DNA from: Euwallacea fornicatus
Lineage: Eukaryota; Arthropoda; Insecta; Coleoptera; Curculionidae
DNA length: 64,000 nucleotides
Assembly (NCBI RefSeq): GCF_040115645.1
Contig: NW_027096078.1
Span: 1 to 64,000 of the forward strand
Direction: 5' to 3'
Shown one piece after another: positions 45,181 to 57,028 of this stretch (the first letter of the stretch is position 1; each line of letters opens with the position of its first letter). Both the position numbers and the translations under genes were made by a program. The notes beneath the pieces were generated by a model. That model was not told the DNA's origin, made no database searches, and worked only from the letters and a program-made list of their open reading frames with translations.

Positions 45181-46148
45181 ACATTTTATTAATTTGGGAT
45201 TTCACTTCCGATTTGTGAACTTCAGGGACCTATAAGTTTTAGTATAAATTGGAGATTCGTCTGTTAGATTTATTTTATGGCTGATTTGGTTGCTGAATGT
45301 TAACGGGATTTGTTCACAATAAAATATGTCACGGTATTCTAAACATAAGTCTCTAATATAACGTTTCTCTTCAACATTACAGTGGTCTAATCTAAGTGAT
45401 TTCAAGTTAGCTTTCAACAATTGATCATAGGAGGTCATCGTGTCGTTGTTGATTAAACTATCCGTTTCCATTTTTTCAATGAAATTGATTTCGGTCGTAT
45501 CTATAGGTTCAATTTCTACTGGAGCTTTTAATTTTATGGTAAAGGGATTTTCACTAGAATTTATTACCGAAGTGATAGCAAAATTGTTTATTATATTAAC
45601 AATAGCTTGAGGTGTTTCAACTTGATTTGTAAATTCAACATGTTTTATTAATGCAATTCCATTAGTCATATCGACTGGCAATTTTACTACCTGATTTGTT
45701 TTAGCGGGAATTGTTACGGAATAATTTATGTGCGGGGAATCATTATATTTTTTATTTAACTTTTCTTCAGGATTATAGATAATAGGAATTTTGACAAAGG
45801 GAGTTTCCAAGAACCTTTGTTCAACGTTTAAAATTGCTTTCAACCGACTTAATAAATCAATGCCTAGTAATCCGTCGTATTCATCACTGAAATCGAAAAC
45901 GTAAAATTTGTGTTGTAATTTAGTTTTAAATGTGTCGAAAATTGGTATAAAAATGGCTTGATTATGATAACTTGTCATATGAGCGGTTTTAATTTGGAAA
46001 TATTCATTGAAAATAAACTTTTTATAATACTTTTTGACGATTTCTTCTGACAGTAAACTCTTAGTACTTCCGGTATCGTTAAGTAATTTAGCATTAATTT
46101 CGGGAATTTTGATATAAGGTAGATTTGAAGCGGTGGTATTAATATTTA
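45178..46148 (-). pseudogene. Element X pol: protease and start of reverse transcriptase
   Basis: An aspartic protease motif (LNDTGSTKS) near 46080-46060 is followed by the linker with a FDFSDEYDGLLGIDLL motif and the first reverse transcriptase residues (PIYTKTYR). A frameshift lies near 45230, and all catalytic motifs downstream are lost in the deletion that joins it to env. Confidence 0.8.
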
Positions 46149-46505
46149 TCAGGTTTTGTTGTTCTCGACCTCGACCATGGGAAAATTCTGAGAAATACTT
46201 GCATCGGGATTTATCACTGGGTCATTGTCGTAAGGTCGTTCATCTACTGGCTCGCGTTCGTAACAATTTGCCATCTCAGCATAAAAGCGCGACTCGTTGT
46301 AATAGTCCGTGGGTATATCTTCGAATCGTGTGGAATTATTAAAATATTCTTTTTCGAAATTAGGATTTTCATCTTGGTAATATTCAAAGGGTTGGTTATA
46401 ATAAGTGTTTTCACATTCCTCTATATTTTGTTGGTGTAATCCAGCGAAGTTGTATTTTGGATTAGCTTTTGAAGATAATTTAGAATTACCAGACGACGTA
46501 TCCAT
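46149..46505 (-). pseudogene. Element X gag C-terminal part
   Basis: An acidic, Tyr/Asn-rich 118-codon segment between gag and protease. No zinc knuckle is visible, which is typical of errantivirus Gag. Confidence 0.6.
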
Positions 46506-46532
46506 CGACTCGTTAATTTGTGGTAAAGATCG

Positions 46533-47122
46533 CTAATTAATAAAAGGTCTGTTAGCAGAGTTCATGGTTTGGTTACGACTTATTTGACTTCGATTTGGCA
46601 CAAATTGTGGGAATCTTTGAGGTCTGAAGTTATTTTGGAATGTATTGGGTTCAAAATTCGTTGGTCTCATCATTGGGGATTGGAAATTTGGTTGATTAAA
46701 TCTTGGGAAATTATTATTCAAAGCTGGTCTTTGAAAGAAATTTTGAGAATTACTCGGTGGTTTCATATTAAAGTTATTGGGTCCAAATGAATCATGCTTT
46801 TGTTGAACCGAATGTTGAAAGTGTGTGGGAGTTATTCTAACATTGGGATTAAATCTCTGGGTATTCAAGGAATTGCTACGGTGTTGTCCGTACATGAAGT
46901 TTTCTTCTTCAATTACAAGTGCCATTGCCCTTTCTAGACTGTCGGGTTGTTTCAAACGGATATTATTCTGTAATTGACCAGTTAAGCATCTAATAAAAGC
47001 TTTTAAAACTAAATCTTCGTAGTCTTCCATTTTTGCTCTACGAGACTCATCACTTAAATTTAGTGTGTTTAATTTTGAAAAAATCAATGAACGAGAATCC
47101 TGACATCTCATGCCGAAATTAT
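46533..47122 (-). pseudogene. Element X gag, central part
   Basis: A capsid-type region (VLKAFIRCLTGQLQNNIRL) followed by a long Asn/Pro/Phe-rich tail without zinc knuckles. It continues gag from 50136 once the inserted element I is removed. Confidence 0.78.
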
Positions 47123-50100
47123 ATGGAGTTTCATTTTTATTAGAGATTGGAAAGTCTTCTGGTCAAACAAGCCGAACAACTATCAACCCTGTTAAACCTG
47201 CTCACCACACTCATAAACAAATTTACCAATGGACCATAACACGTTACACATCGCACTATGGAATGCCAACGGCCTATGCCAGCATCGGTTAGAAATAGAA
47301 CTTTTTCTAAAAACTTATTCTGTGGACATTTTGTTAATATCAGAAACCCACTTCACTTCAAAATCCTATTTTAAAATCTTGGGATACACTTTACATGACA
47401 CACAACATCCAGATGGAAAAGCACACGGTGGCACTGCTATCATAATTAAAGATAACATCAAACACTATGTCATGGAAAAATTTCAGTTAGACTATCTACA
47501 AGCAACTTCAGTTAAAGTAGAAACAACAATGGGCTCAATTGCAATCTCGGCCGTCTACGCACCCCCCAAACACTCACTGAGCCAAGAAATAATCGACAAT
47601 TTTTTTAAACCACTAGGTAAAAAATTTATAGTTGGAGGTGATTACAATGCGAAGCATACAGAATGGGGCTCAAGATTAGATACAACTAGAGGGAGAGTTC
47701 TGAATAGGTATATCACCAATAAAAACCTCGCAATGGTATCTACTGGCCATCCCACATACTGGCCAACGGATCCTAATAAAACGCCCGATCTACTTGACTT
47801 TTTCATTACATCTGGATTAAACTCTGCTAACTGTCACATACAACCCAACTACCAGCTCTCGTCAGACCACTCTGGAGTTGAGTTATTTGTTAGTAGTAAA
47901 ATTTTGTTCAAGAAGAAGCCTCCCCACCTGTACAATCATAAAACAGACTGGGACTCATTCAGAAGGTTACGTCGATAACCAAATTGACCTGCGCATAAGA
48001 CTAAAAAACCAAGATGATATTGATTCTGCAACAGAACTATTAAATAGGATAATCCAGGAAGCAGTTCAAAAAGCCACCCCAGAGCTTACAAGTAAAAACG
48101 AGTACTTTTACCCGAAGAGAATCACAGACCTGGTCAAAGACAAGAGAAGAAAAAGAAAAGAATGGCAAAACTACAGGAAACCTGAAGACAAGGCCATGCT
48201 TAATGCGATTACAAACGAACTAAAAAACACAATAAACGAGCATAAAAATAAGGAATTGCAGGATTTCCTTGTCAACCTCTCTCCGGGACCAAACACTAAC
48301 CACTCGCTCTGGAAGGCAACAAAAAAATTTAAAAGGCCACAAGTTCCCATTCCACCTATCAGAACTGATCAAGGATGGGCAAGAAGCGATAGTGACAAAG
48401 CGCAAGTATTTGCAGACCATCTTGCAAAAATTTACCAAACCGACCAAGCAGAGGCGGATTACCCCTGGGAAGAACATGTAAGCTTGTTCTTGCAATCACC
48501 CCTCCCAATGAACAAACCACTGAAATTTTCCAAGCCAAGTGAAATTAAAGCAATAATAATGTCTCTAAAAAATAAAAAGGCTCCAGGCTACGACCTAATT
48601 ACGGCAGAAATACTCAAGAATCTAGGCAAAAAGACCATATACTACATCAATCAACTAATCAACTCTATCTTAAGAACAAACTGCGTACCAAACCAGTGGA
48701 AAGTCTCCCAAATAATTATGATTCTAAAGCCAGGAAAACCGAGTGGCAATCCAGAATCATACAGGCCTATCAGCCTCCTTCCATTACTCTCCAAAGTATT
48801 TGAGAAAGTTCTCCTGTCAAGACTTAAAAAACAAGAGGAGGAACTCAAATCAAATTCCAAATCACCAATTCGGATTCCGAGCCAAACACTCAACCATGGA
48901 ACAAATTCACCGGGTGGTTAATAAAATTGGGGAGAGCTTTGAGAACAAAACATACTGTCCAGCTGTATACCTGGATATAAGACAAGCCTTCGATAAAGTA
49001 TGGCACCAAGGACTACTGTATAAAATTAAGGAATGGCTACCCCAGTTCTATCTTTTAATGAAATCGTATCTTAACAACCGACTCGCTCAGGTGAAAATGA
49101 ATGAGGAGATTTCACATTTTTTCGATATAAACTCTGGGGTACCTCAAGGGTCGGTTCTGGGACCCATGCTTTATACATTGTATACGTCTGACCTGCCCCA
49201 AGATGGAAGGATTCTTACTGCAACGTTTGCAGATGATACCGCACTTTTGGCCTCACACCACATTGCAGTGGAAGCAACCCAAATTTTGCAAGAGCATATC
49301 AAGATCTTGGAAATTTGGCTAAAAAAGTGGAAGATCCAGGTTAATGAAGGAAAATGCATTCAGGTACTCTACACTCTTAAAAGAGGCACCTGTCCTACCA
49401 TAACCATCAATAACACGCCGATCCAAACTGCAAATCACGGAAGATACCTTGGCATGCACCTTGACAAAAGACTGACTTACAAAATCCACATCCAAAAGAA
49501 AAGAAAAGAACTGGGCATAAAATCTAGGAAAATGTACTGGCTGATTGGAAAAAAATCCAAGTTAAGCTTGGAAAACAAAATCCTACTATATAAAACAATA
49601 TTGAAGCCCATCTGGACCTATGGCATCGAGCTCTGGGGAACAGCCAGTACAAGCAACCTAGAAATCTTACAAAGATTTCAGTCAAAAACACTAAGGCAAA
49701 TACTAAATGCTCCGTGGTTCGTCAGTAATGCAACAATTCATCAAGATCTGAATATCTCCACAGTCCAAGGGGAGATTAGTCGGTTAGCAGCAAAGTACCG
49801 GAGTAGAATTGAGGGACACCCGAACCCCCTGGCCACCAACTTATTAAATGATAATCGGGAGAGAAGACTCAAAAGAGCCATACCGAAGGATCTACCGGAG
49901 AGGTTCTAGAATCGCTTATAGTTTTAGTTTATTTTATTAGTTGTTTTGTTCTTACCTTCGCTACTAGCAATGTTTGAAATTGATTAAGTCACATTCGTTA
50001 AAAATCGTATGCGACTACTGAGCTGTGTTACGAGTACAGATTAATTTAAGTTTAATGATTCATCTGATCTTCTGAATGCTTTCCGAAGTACAAATGTAAG

Positions 50101-50135
50101 CAGATTGTAGATAGTTACTGGAAAGAAAAAAAAAA
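47123..50135 (+). mobile_element. Jockey-clade LINE I inserted in element X gag
   Basis: A plus-strand, 5'-truncated element. It contains the last ORF1 codons, ORF2, a 3' UTR and poly(A), flanked by the 7-bp duplication AAATTAT (47116-47122 and 50136-50142). It lacks the hairpin tail of the histone-associated LINEs and resembles the classical Jockey/Doc/BS group. Confidence 0.92.
47229..49909 (+). pseudogene. LINE I ORF2, two frameshifts
   Basis: The endonuclease is of classical Jockey type (WNANGLCQHRLEIELFL, LLISETHFT, HGGTAIIIK, GGDYNAKHTEWGSRL, LSSDHSGV). The reverse transcriptase has SYRPISLLPLLSKVFEK, HQFGFRAKHSTMEQ, YLDIRQAFDKVWH, GVPQGSVLGPML and FADDTALL. Frame changes occur near 47966 and near 48855. 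The last ORF1 codons (LLNLLTTLINKF) end just before the ORF2 ATG. Confidence 0.88.
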
Positions 50136-50620
50136 AAATTATTAGGACGTAAATCCAACATGTCTTGAATTAAACATTGCAAATCTCTTTGGTCGCCAAA
50201 AGTGAGTTCTAAAGCATTTTTGATATCAAGCCACTTGTCTAGTTCGTTTAATCTAGTTCCAATTAAAGTTAAAGCACGGCCGGATAATTTGCCAATTATT
50301 GCTCTTACGATAAAATTATTATGGGCTTCATCACCCTGCCTATAGAATGTGTTAATCAGGCTGGTACAGTTGTTTAGAAATATTTGCAGTGTATGAGGGT
50401 TTCCATCATACGAGGGAATCGTATCAACGTAAAGACGTAGAAGCTGATAGTTAACAGCTGCTGGTGGATTTTGTGTGGGAGTAGCCATATTATGATAATA
50501 TTCTCGATATTCAGAATTGCTACTAGATCGAGTATGAGGATTTTTACTTTGAGATAAACCGAATTTGTTTATAATTTCAGAAAGTTCTGTCTCTGAATCT
50601 GACATTAAGTGTTTAATCAC
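50136..50620 (-). pseudogene. Element X gag, N-terminal part
   Basis: Gag N-terminus with IPSYDGNPHTLQIFLNNCTSLINTF, typical of errantivirus/Gypsy Gag. It is cut at 50142 by LINE I; the continuation is at 47122. Confidence 0.8.
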
Positions 50621-51059
50621 TCAATAACTAGATTAACTATTTCGATTTATACGAGCTCCTATCTCTAATTATTACTCAAGGAAATTATCTTGTGATAAAA
50701 AAAATGAAAAATCAATTACTTACATTAATATTAAAAGGAAAATATTCATTCCTGAATTATTCGTTCTGCTTCTTCTTAATCTTAGCCCTTAAAGTCCTAG
50801 TTCCAAGAGGAGTTGAACGATTTTTCTTCTTCTCCCTGGTTGTTTTCCTTCAGAAGTGATACTTATCTTCTTGTTGCTTGTGGTTTTTCAGAAGCGATGC
50901 TTGTCTTCTGTCTGGTTGCGTTTCTTCAGAAGCGATGCTTGTCTTCTCTCCTTTTCACGGGACAATCTTGATTCTTAGGATCACCGAATTAACCGTTGAA
51001 ACGGAACTTTACGCGATTTTTGTCGTAATATCGTTTCGATTAATCCTACCGACTGCGCC

Positions 51060-51298
51060 AGTTAGGTTTTCGTCCAGGAAAGGGAGATTTTTAAAAAAAC
51101 GCGAAGCACAATGCACAAGACTACTCTATTCTACGTTTAAAACATAAAAAGCTCTCCTATCTAGCTATTGTAACAATTTATATAGATAGGTTGCTGTCTC
51201 TGCACATTTCAAGGAAATACTTGGTTTGCTGTTTCATGGGAAAGGATCCCTATTACAGGTTCCCATCACTTGTTATCATAGAGGATGTACATGTAACT
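51060..51298 (-). repeat. Element X 5' LTR
   Basis: Nearly identical to 43077-43316. The primer site TGGCGCAGTCGGTAGGA lies directly inside. Promoter and start of element X transcription are expected here. Confidence 0.92.
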
Positions 51299-51302
51299 AG
51301 CG

Positions 51303-51913
51303 TATGTTTCTGCAGTGTGAAATGTAGGCATTCCACCATTCAGTTCGATTGCGGGTGATTTGGAGAACAAAAGTGGATTTTAACTTTGTGCAATGTTAAG
51401 AGTTCCGTTACTGTAGCATTTTTAAACTCGGCCCCGTTATCCGCCACTACTTGCGAAGGGATTTGATGATGTGAAAAGAAGAGAAGTAACCTATCTAAGA
51501 TTTCCGTAGCTGAAAGATTTGCTAGGGGGTGCGCTTGCGCGTATTTAGAGAAAGCATTGATTATTGTTAGAAATTTCAAATTTTCGAGCGTGAGGGTATC
51601 TAAATGAATTATCTCGAAAGGTCGTGAAGCTGTCGGCGTTAGGTTCATCTCCATGTGGATAGGGTGGCGTTCGTATTTTCCTTTCTGATATATTTGGCAG
51701 TTATTTATGTATGTTTGAATGGAGCTTTTTTGATTTGGCCAATAGTAAATTTGTTTGTTTTTTTTCCCAGGTTTCGTCAATCCAGCTGCGGTTTGTTTTT
51801 GATTCATGATACTTCTTAATGATTTCAGGGATGTCTTCTCTGGTTTCTACGTCTAACAATTTTTTCAGACAACGTTTCAATTTTAGGCATGGCCATATAA
51901 AGGTCTTCCTCAC
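51303..51913 (-). pseudogene. Element Y integrase zinc-binding and core regions
   Basis: A zinc-binding segment (YYWPNQKSSIQTYINNCQIY) and a catalytic core with IHLDTL and VVADNGAEFKN, the first two D-D-E positions. A frameshift near 51750 and a stop near 51340 break the frame. Confidence 0.78.
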
Positions 51914-51967
51914 TATCTCACAAAAGGGTTCATATATTTCTGAGTTTTCGAAATATAGGTGATGTTG

Positions 51968-54235
51968 TTAATAAGGTACGATGAATTCTTGGATGAATTT
52001 CCTAATATCTTCCTCGAACTTATGTCTCGAGATTTGGACGTGATATCTTTTTTTCCTCCGAAGAGAATCTTGATTCTTGTTTTGGCAGGTGAGTATAATA
52101 TTGCGGAGGTAATAATTTGATTTGCCCCATAGTTTACTGCGGTATCGCTTATCGGAATGCCAAGAATAGGGTCTTCGCTTGCATTGGTATGTAGTCATCC
52201 TGTCGTTCTCCGGTTCCTGTTCAGGTGCTGGTGGGTCAACGTCCATGACTTCAGTTTCGTCCACTTGCGCGGCTGTCGAGTCCTGGTCTGTCCTATCGTT
52301 ATTTCTGGATGTCGAGACTGCCGTTTCTTGTTGTAGTTGCTTATCGAATTCTTCCATATATTCAACCAGTGAGAAGTCGTTTGTTTCCTTTGTATGTAGT
52401 TCTATTCTCGAAACGGCGTCCGCATTCGTATTCAACTTTCATTTCTTGTATATAATATTGTAATCATACTCCTCTAGTTTAATTCTCCATCTTGTAAGTT
52501 TTGAGTTGGCGTCCTTTAGCGAGAAGAGCCACTGCAAGGGCTTGTGGTCCGTTATGAGGTTTATTTTCCTGCCGAAGATATAGGGGCGGAAATACTTGGT
52601 GGCCCATATGATTACTAGTAATTCCTTTTCCATTGATGAGTAGTTTCTTTCTGTGTCGTTTAAGGTCCTTGACGCATAGGCTATAGGTAGATCTCGTCCT
52701 ATGGGACCCTGTGACAAGACGGCTCCTAGTGCTACGTTACTTGCGTCTGTTGTGAGATTAAACGGTTAGGAAAAGTCCAGATATTGCAGGATAGGTTCAT
52801 TCATCAGAAGAATTTTGCACAGCTCGAAACAGGATACGAATTCTTGGTCGTGTTCTATTTTAGCGCCCTTCTTCAGACACTTCGTTAGCGGTTTTGTTAT
52901 TCTAGCAAAATCTTTTATAAATCTGCGGTAATAACTGAGCAATCCTAAGAACCCTTTGATTTATTTTGTCGTTTTAGGGATGGGGAATTTCTTGATTACC
53001 TCGATTTTGTCAGGATTCGGCTTTACTCCTTCGCGTGTAACGACATGTCCTAAGTAGGCCACCTCTTTTCGCAAGAATTCTAATTTATATAGCTGTATTT
53101 TAAATCCAGATTCTCGCAATCTACCAAAAACATTTCTCAGGCGTTCTAGATGTTCTTGTAACGAAGTGGAAAAGACAATTATGTCATCTAGATACACCAA
53201 GCATTTTTCATTCTGCAGCCCTCTGAGGATATTGTCCATAACCCTCTGGAACGTGGCTAAAGTGTTCTTTAATCCAAAGGGCATGCGCAAGAATTCGTAA
53301 TGCCCATTTTCTGTACTAAAAGCGGTTTTTCCGATGTCGTCTTCATGCATTTGGATTTAGTGGAACCCGCTCGCCAAGTTTAATGTCGTAAAATATTGAC
53401 ATTTTCCCAACTTATCTAACAAGTCCGTGATATTTGGTAGCGGGTATTTGTCGTCCGGTGTCTTGGAATTTAGTCCTCTTAAGTCGACGACTACCCTTCA
53501 CTTTTTGATTCCTGATGCGTCTCTTTTTTTCGAAACTACCCAACTAGGTGCATTCCATGGCGAGTGGCTGGGCCTAATGATTCGTTGGTGCAGCATTTTC
53601 TTAATCTGCCTTTCTACTTCAGTTCTATGTATGGAGGGATATCGGTATGATTTACAGTATACCGGGATCTCGTCTGAGGTTTTAATACGGTGTTTGATCC
53701 TATTAGTAAAGGTTAAGAAGTTATTCTCGTTGTAAAATATGTCAGAGTAATCTTTGACTAACTTCGAAAGTTGGCTATACTCTTCTTCGTTTAAGTGGTC
53801 GGTTCGAAATTTCGATAAGTCTAATTCAGAGTTTCTTTCATCATTGTTGAAATTATTAAGATCTATTTCTTCTAATTCTTTTGGGTAGAACCGTTCTACT
53901 TTAAACGTATGGGAAAGGTTTAATGTTATCGGTTCGCACGTATTGTTCAAAATCGTTGTATAAGCGAGGCCATTCTTAGCAGTGGATAAACATTCAGGAA
54001 TTTCGCAACTCTGCAGTTTCTGATGCGGTATTACGATGTCGCCGTTCTCGACGGATGTCCTTATTCGTATTACTTGCTTGACTCGGGGTGCGATTGTAAT
54101 ACAATTTGACTCAGATTGCGTTTCGTGGAAGTGTAATTTGACACGCGCGAACGGTGTAAGAATGCAATCGTTTACGAGGTCAATGCTAGCTTGGAGTATT
54201 TTCAAGTTGTCAATTCCTAGATGTCCGTCGAACAA
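51968..54235 (-). pseudogene. Element Y pol: reverse transcriptase and RNase H
   Basis: Reverse transcriptase start (IPVYCKSYRYPSIHRTEVER), fingers ending SPWNAPSWVVSKK, then FGLKNTLATFQRVMD and CLVYLDDIIVFS (catalytic YLDD). RNase H follows (LPIAYASRTLNDTERNYS, ITDHKPLQWLF). Stops near 53498, 53350, 52961 and 52717 separate the pieces. The segment 51968-52435 is an acidic linker before integrase. Confidence 0.85.
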
Positions 54236-54274
54236 TTTGTGGAATTTAAAGAGGTAAAATTTGAGATCTGTGTT

Positions 54275-54505
54275 TTATGGCAAGTTGAATATTCTAGATG
54301 CCGGGATTTTCAAACTATGATGATAGATGAACTTATGAAACACGGTGGATACCACGAAAGAGTCGCTAAGAATTCGATTAGGATATAATTTTTCCACAAT
54401 ATCGGGGTTCATGAAGAAACGGGTGGAACCAGAATCAACCAGAATTTTTAAATTTGTTTGAGGGAAAATTACATAACAGAGGTTACTGACATTGGAGAAG
54501 TTCAA
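54275..54505 (-). pseudogene. Element Y aspartic protease
   Basis: ILVDSGSTRFFM carries the catalytic Asp-Ser-Gly of a retroviral-type protease. It lies in a separate open piece between gag and reverse transcriptase. Confidence 0.75.
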
Positions 54506-54522
54506 ATCTATTACAGTTTCTT

Positions 54523-55089
54523 CTATTTTTTTCTCGTATTGGGAGGCTTTTCGGAAAAATTTTCTTGGCGGTTTATTTGGGCATGATAGGGGTTGTTTTC
54601 GTTCTTTGGGTTATTAGTGCTATCATGGACCTCAGGCTCTATGAGCTGCATATCGTCGTCCTGGTAATAATATGTCTGGTCCCAACCTTGCTCTTCAAAG
54701 CGGGAATATTGGCCATATTCATATCTTTTTCCATTTTGATCAAGTGTTGATAAATTTTGGGCTTCTGTATTGTACAACTTCTCGACAGTGTATTTAGAGG
54801 GTTGATATCTTGGGCTGACTGTAGAATTATTCGGTAATGGTCTCTGTATGGACTCGGAGATTCCTGTCAAAGATGTAGGGGGTGGCAACTGTCTGGATGG
54901 GTTTGGTCTAAATACATTACTTTTGCCGTTGGGTCTTCTGAAGGTCTGGGAGTTCGAGAAGGTTCTGTCCCTTTGGCCATTAAGGTTTGGTCTTGCGTTC
55001 ATTAATGATGGTGAAAATGTGTGTCGAAATAAATTATTTGGGGATTGAAAATTCGGAGATAATTTAAAAAATGTTGGTGTTTAGTATTT
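54523..55089 (-). pseudogene. Element Y gag C-terminal part
   Basis: An Asn/Arg/Pro-rich region without zinc knuckles. The frame extends upstream to the 365-bp insertion at 55090. Confidence 0.7.
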
Positions 55090-55454
55090 TTCCTTTTTTT
55101 TTTGTTAATATTAAATATGTTAGTGTATCCCAATGCTGCATCAACAGTTTATGTTAAGAAGACATTAATTTTAATTATTGAATATCCGATTTTAATTGCT
55201 GGCCGCGTCGCCGGCAATAATTAAAAGGAACCATTGTCCAGTAATCCAAACTGTTAGGTGCTAAGGCGACTCATGGCTGAATAGCCATGATTGTCATGCT
55301 TATCAAGGGTACGCTTATTAACCGCGTATCCACAGTTTATTATTTTTAAGCCACGTAAAATATATAGGAGATTTAATATACTTTGATTTTTTGAACCGAT
55401 AAGTTGTGGCTGGTACTGAAGCCAGCTATTTTATTTCAATTACTAAATACCCCA
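55090..55454. mobile_element. 365-bp insertion of unknown type in element Y gag
   Basis: Flanked by AGTATTT at 55083-55089 and 55455-55461. On the minus strand it begins TGGGGTATTTAG and ends in an A-rich AACAAAAAAAAAAGG. It contains an inverted repeat ATTGCTGGC / GCCGGCAAT and a small hairpin GGCTGAATAGCC. It could be a SINE-like retroposon or a solo LTR; I do not recognise it. Confidence 0.6.
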
Positions 55455-55461
55455 AGTATTT

Positions 55462-56189
55462 AACAGTTGGTCTTGGATGATTAATATGATTTTGTTGAAA
55501 TGCTGGGCTAGGTCGTAGTTGATTTTGGAAATATTGTGTATTATTTTCTTGGGTAACGAACTGTAAGGCTTGTGTCAAATTGACTGGTCTCATGCACTTT
55601 ATCGTAGTACCCAAGGGTTCTTTGAGCCAAGATAGGAAGGTTTTTAGAGCCAAGTCATTTTATAGGTTTCTTTTCAGAGTCTTAGATTGTAACAAACTTT
55701 TATGCGAATCAACATACGAATTCAGAATGTGTAGAATTCGGTCGTAGAATTTAAAAGGTTTTTCATGAGGCTGCTGTTTCATTAAAACTAAATCTCTATT
55801 TAAGCAAGTCTCGTCCCTCTGATTAGCAAAGTTACGTTGCAAAACGTTTTTTAAATCATCCCATTTATTCACATTCTGTATATTGATAACTAGTTTTGCA
55901 TTGCCCGTAAGTTTACTGATGAGCGAGTTTATAATAATAAATAAGTATTTTGGAAGTTTGTGGGGTTTGCTTGGTCATAGAAATTGTCAATTAAAGATTG
56001 ACATATTGAAATGTATTTGTTTAGATCATTAGGGTTCCCATCAAAAGTCGGGACGCAACTTAAATATTCAGGTTTGAATTGGGACATTGTGAAATCTTCT
56101 TTAATTACAGAAGCAGAGTCAGTTAAAGGCGTTGAAATATTCAATGTAAGTTTTGATATTTGTTTAGCGACTTCTTCGACATCAGTCAT
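55462..56189 (-). pseudogene. Element Y gag N-terminal and central parts
   Basis: CVPTFDGNPNDLNKYISICQ marks errantivirus/Gypsy Gag; the central part has NKWDDLKNVLQRNFANQRDE. Breaks near 55929, 55873 and 55660 interrupt the frame. Confidence 0.75.
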
Positions 56190-56492
56190 GAATCAAATTC
56201 ACTTACGCGATTAATAGGTTGATCCTGATCATCTATAAGGAACTGCTTGGGGGAGTCTCCTCTAAGCTTTCCTTGCGTTGCTCAGCGATATAGTCTCAGC
56301 AACCGGGGTATGTTTATTCGGGCAACTTCTTGACAGCTCTTCGATAGAGGGGAATTTTTGATTTCTGGAAAGTTCACTCTGTCTGTTGACCGACGTTGAA
56401 AAATGTGGGTTCTTTCGGTTAATCGTTGAAACGAAAAATTCAATACGATCGATTCGTACTGAGTTCCGAAACTTATCCGAACGACTGTGCCA

Positions 56493-56690
56493 CTTAACTC
56501 ACAACAGCCAAACTCTTTAAAAAAATATATTTTTCAAATTACAACACTACTTTTACAGAATATTAACAATAGTACAATGACTAACTAGGAATAATTATGC
56601 CGCTTAATTATCGTATCGTCGCGTTTAATAGTCAGAGTTTTGTCCAGTCAGCTCCTTTGCGTCGACGTCACTCTTAGTCGCCCCATAACT
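56493..56690 (-). repeat. Probable 5' LTR of element Y
   Basis: On the minus strand it starts AGTTATGGGGC and ends near GAGTTAAG, followed by TGGCACAGTCG, a tRNA-Ser-type primer site. Edges rest on these motifs because the partner LTR is missing. Confidence 0.6.
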
Positions 56691-56912
56691 TGCACACTTT
56701 TTTCTGGCCGATTTTACACTATCGACGGTCGTCTCGATCGCGGCGACGATAACGTAAACAAACGTTTCGCCGCTTTAATTGAGCTCTTTGACACCTAATG
56801 CCGCCCGTCTGATGTTTTTTGCCGCTAATGCGTTGAATGTTTGTCGATTTGCCGTTCTCACTTGGATTCTTACAGACACGTCTGTTCTCTTCCAAATCGA
56901 AATCACGACTGT
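56691..56912 (-). mobile_element. Relic 5' UTR of a minus-strand Jockey-clade LINE
   Basis: 56692-56830 matches LINE E 5' UTR at 35275-35410 (CTCGATCGCGGCG, AACGTAAACAAACGTTTCGC). ACACGTCTGTTCT near 56876 matches the 5' end of LINE C at 14888-14900. The body of this element was removed or displaced when Y inserted. Confidence 0.7.
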
Positions 56913-57028
56913 GTGGTTCCGCGACTTCCGAAACCACGAGGCTATATTGAAAAGAACAGACGTAGGACTGAATGACATGTCGTAGACGAACGACGGCTCA
57001 GGATTTGTTTTACACCGTCGAAGTGTCA
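56913..57028. other. Diverged histone alpha-type spacer between two LINE 5' ends
   Basis: It aligns with the histone H2B-H4 spacer at 1919-2035: GTGG(T/C)TCCGCGAC, GGACTGAA, TAGACGAA(C/A)GACGGCTC and CGTCGAAG(T/C)GTC. It is about 25% diverged. It points to an older histone unit or another histone array at this place. Confidence 0.65.

Larger units (their letters stand above)
43077..51298 (-). mobile_element. Errantivirus-like LTR element X, nested in Y
   Basis: Two LTRs of about 240 bp (43077-43316 and 51060-51298) enclose gag, a partial pol and env on the minus strand. The 4-bp duplication AGCG flanks it (43073-43076 and 51299-51302). The primer site TGGCGCAGTCGGTAGGA next to the right LTR fits a tRNA-Ser-type primer used by 17.6/297-like errantiviruses. 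Most of reverse transcriptase, RNase H and integrase is deleted. Gag is split by Jockey element I. Confidence 0.92.
51303..56690 (-). mobile_element. Errantivirus-like element Y, right (5') part
   Basis: Minus-strand 5' LTR, gag, protease, reverse transcriptase, RNase H and integrase core, all with multiple stops and shifts. Y is older than X, which is inserted in its integrase gene. Confidence 0.85.
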
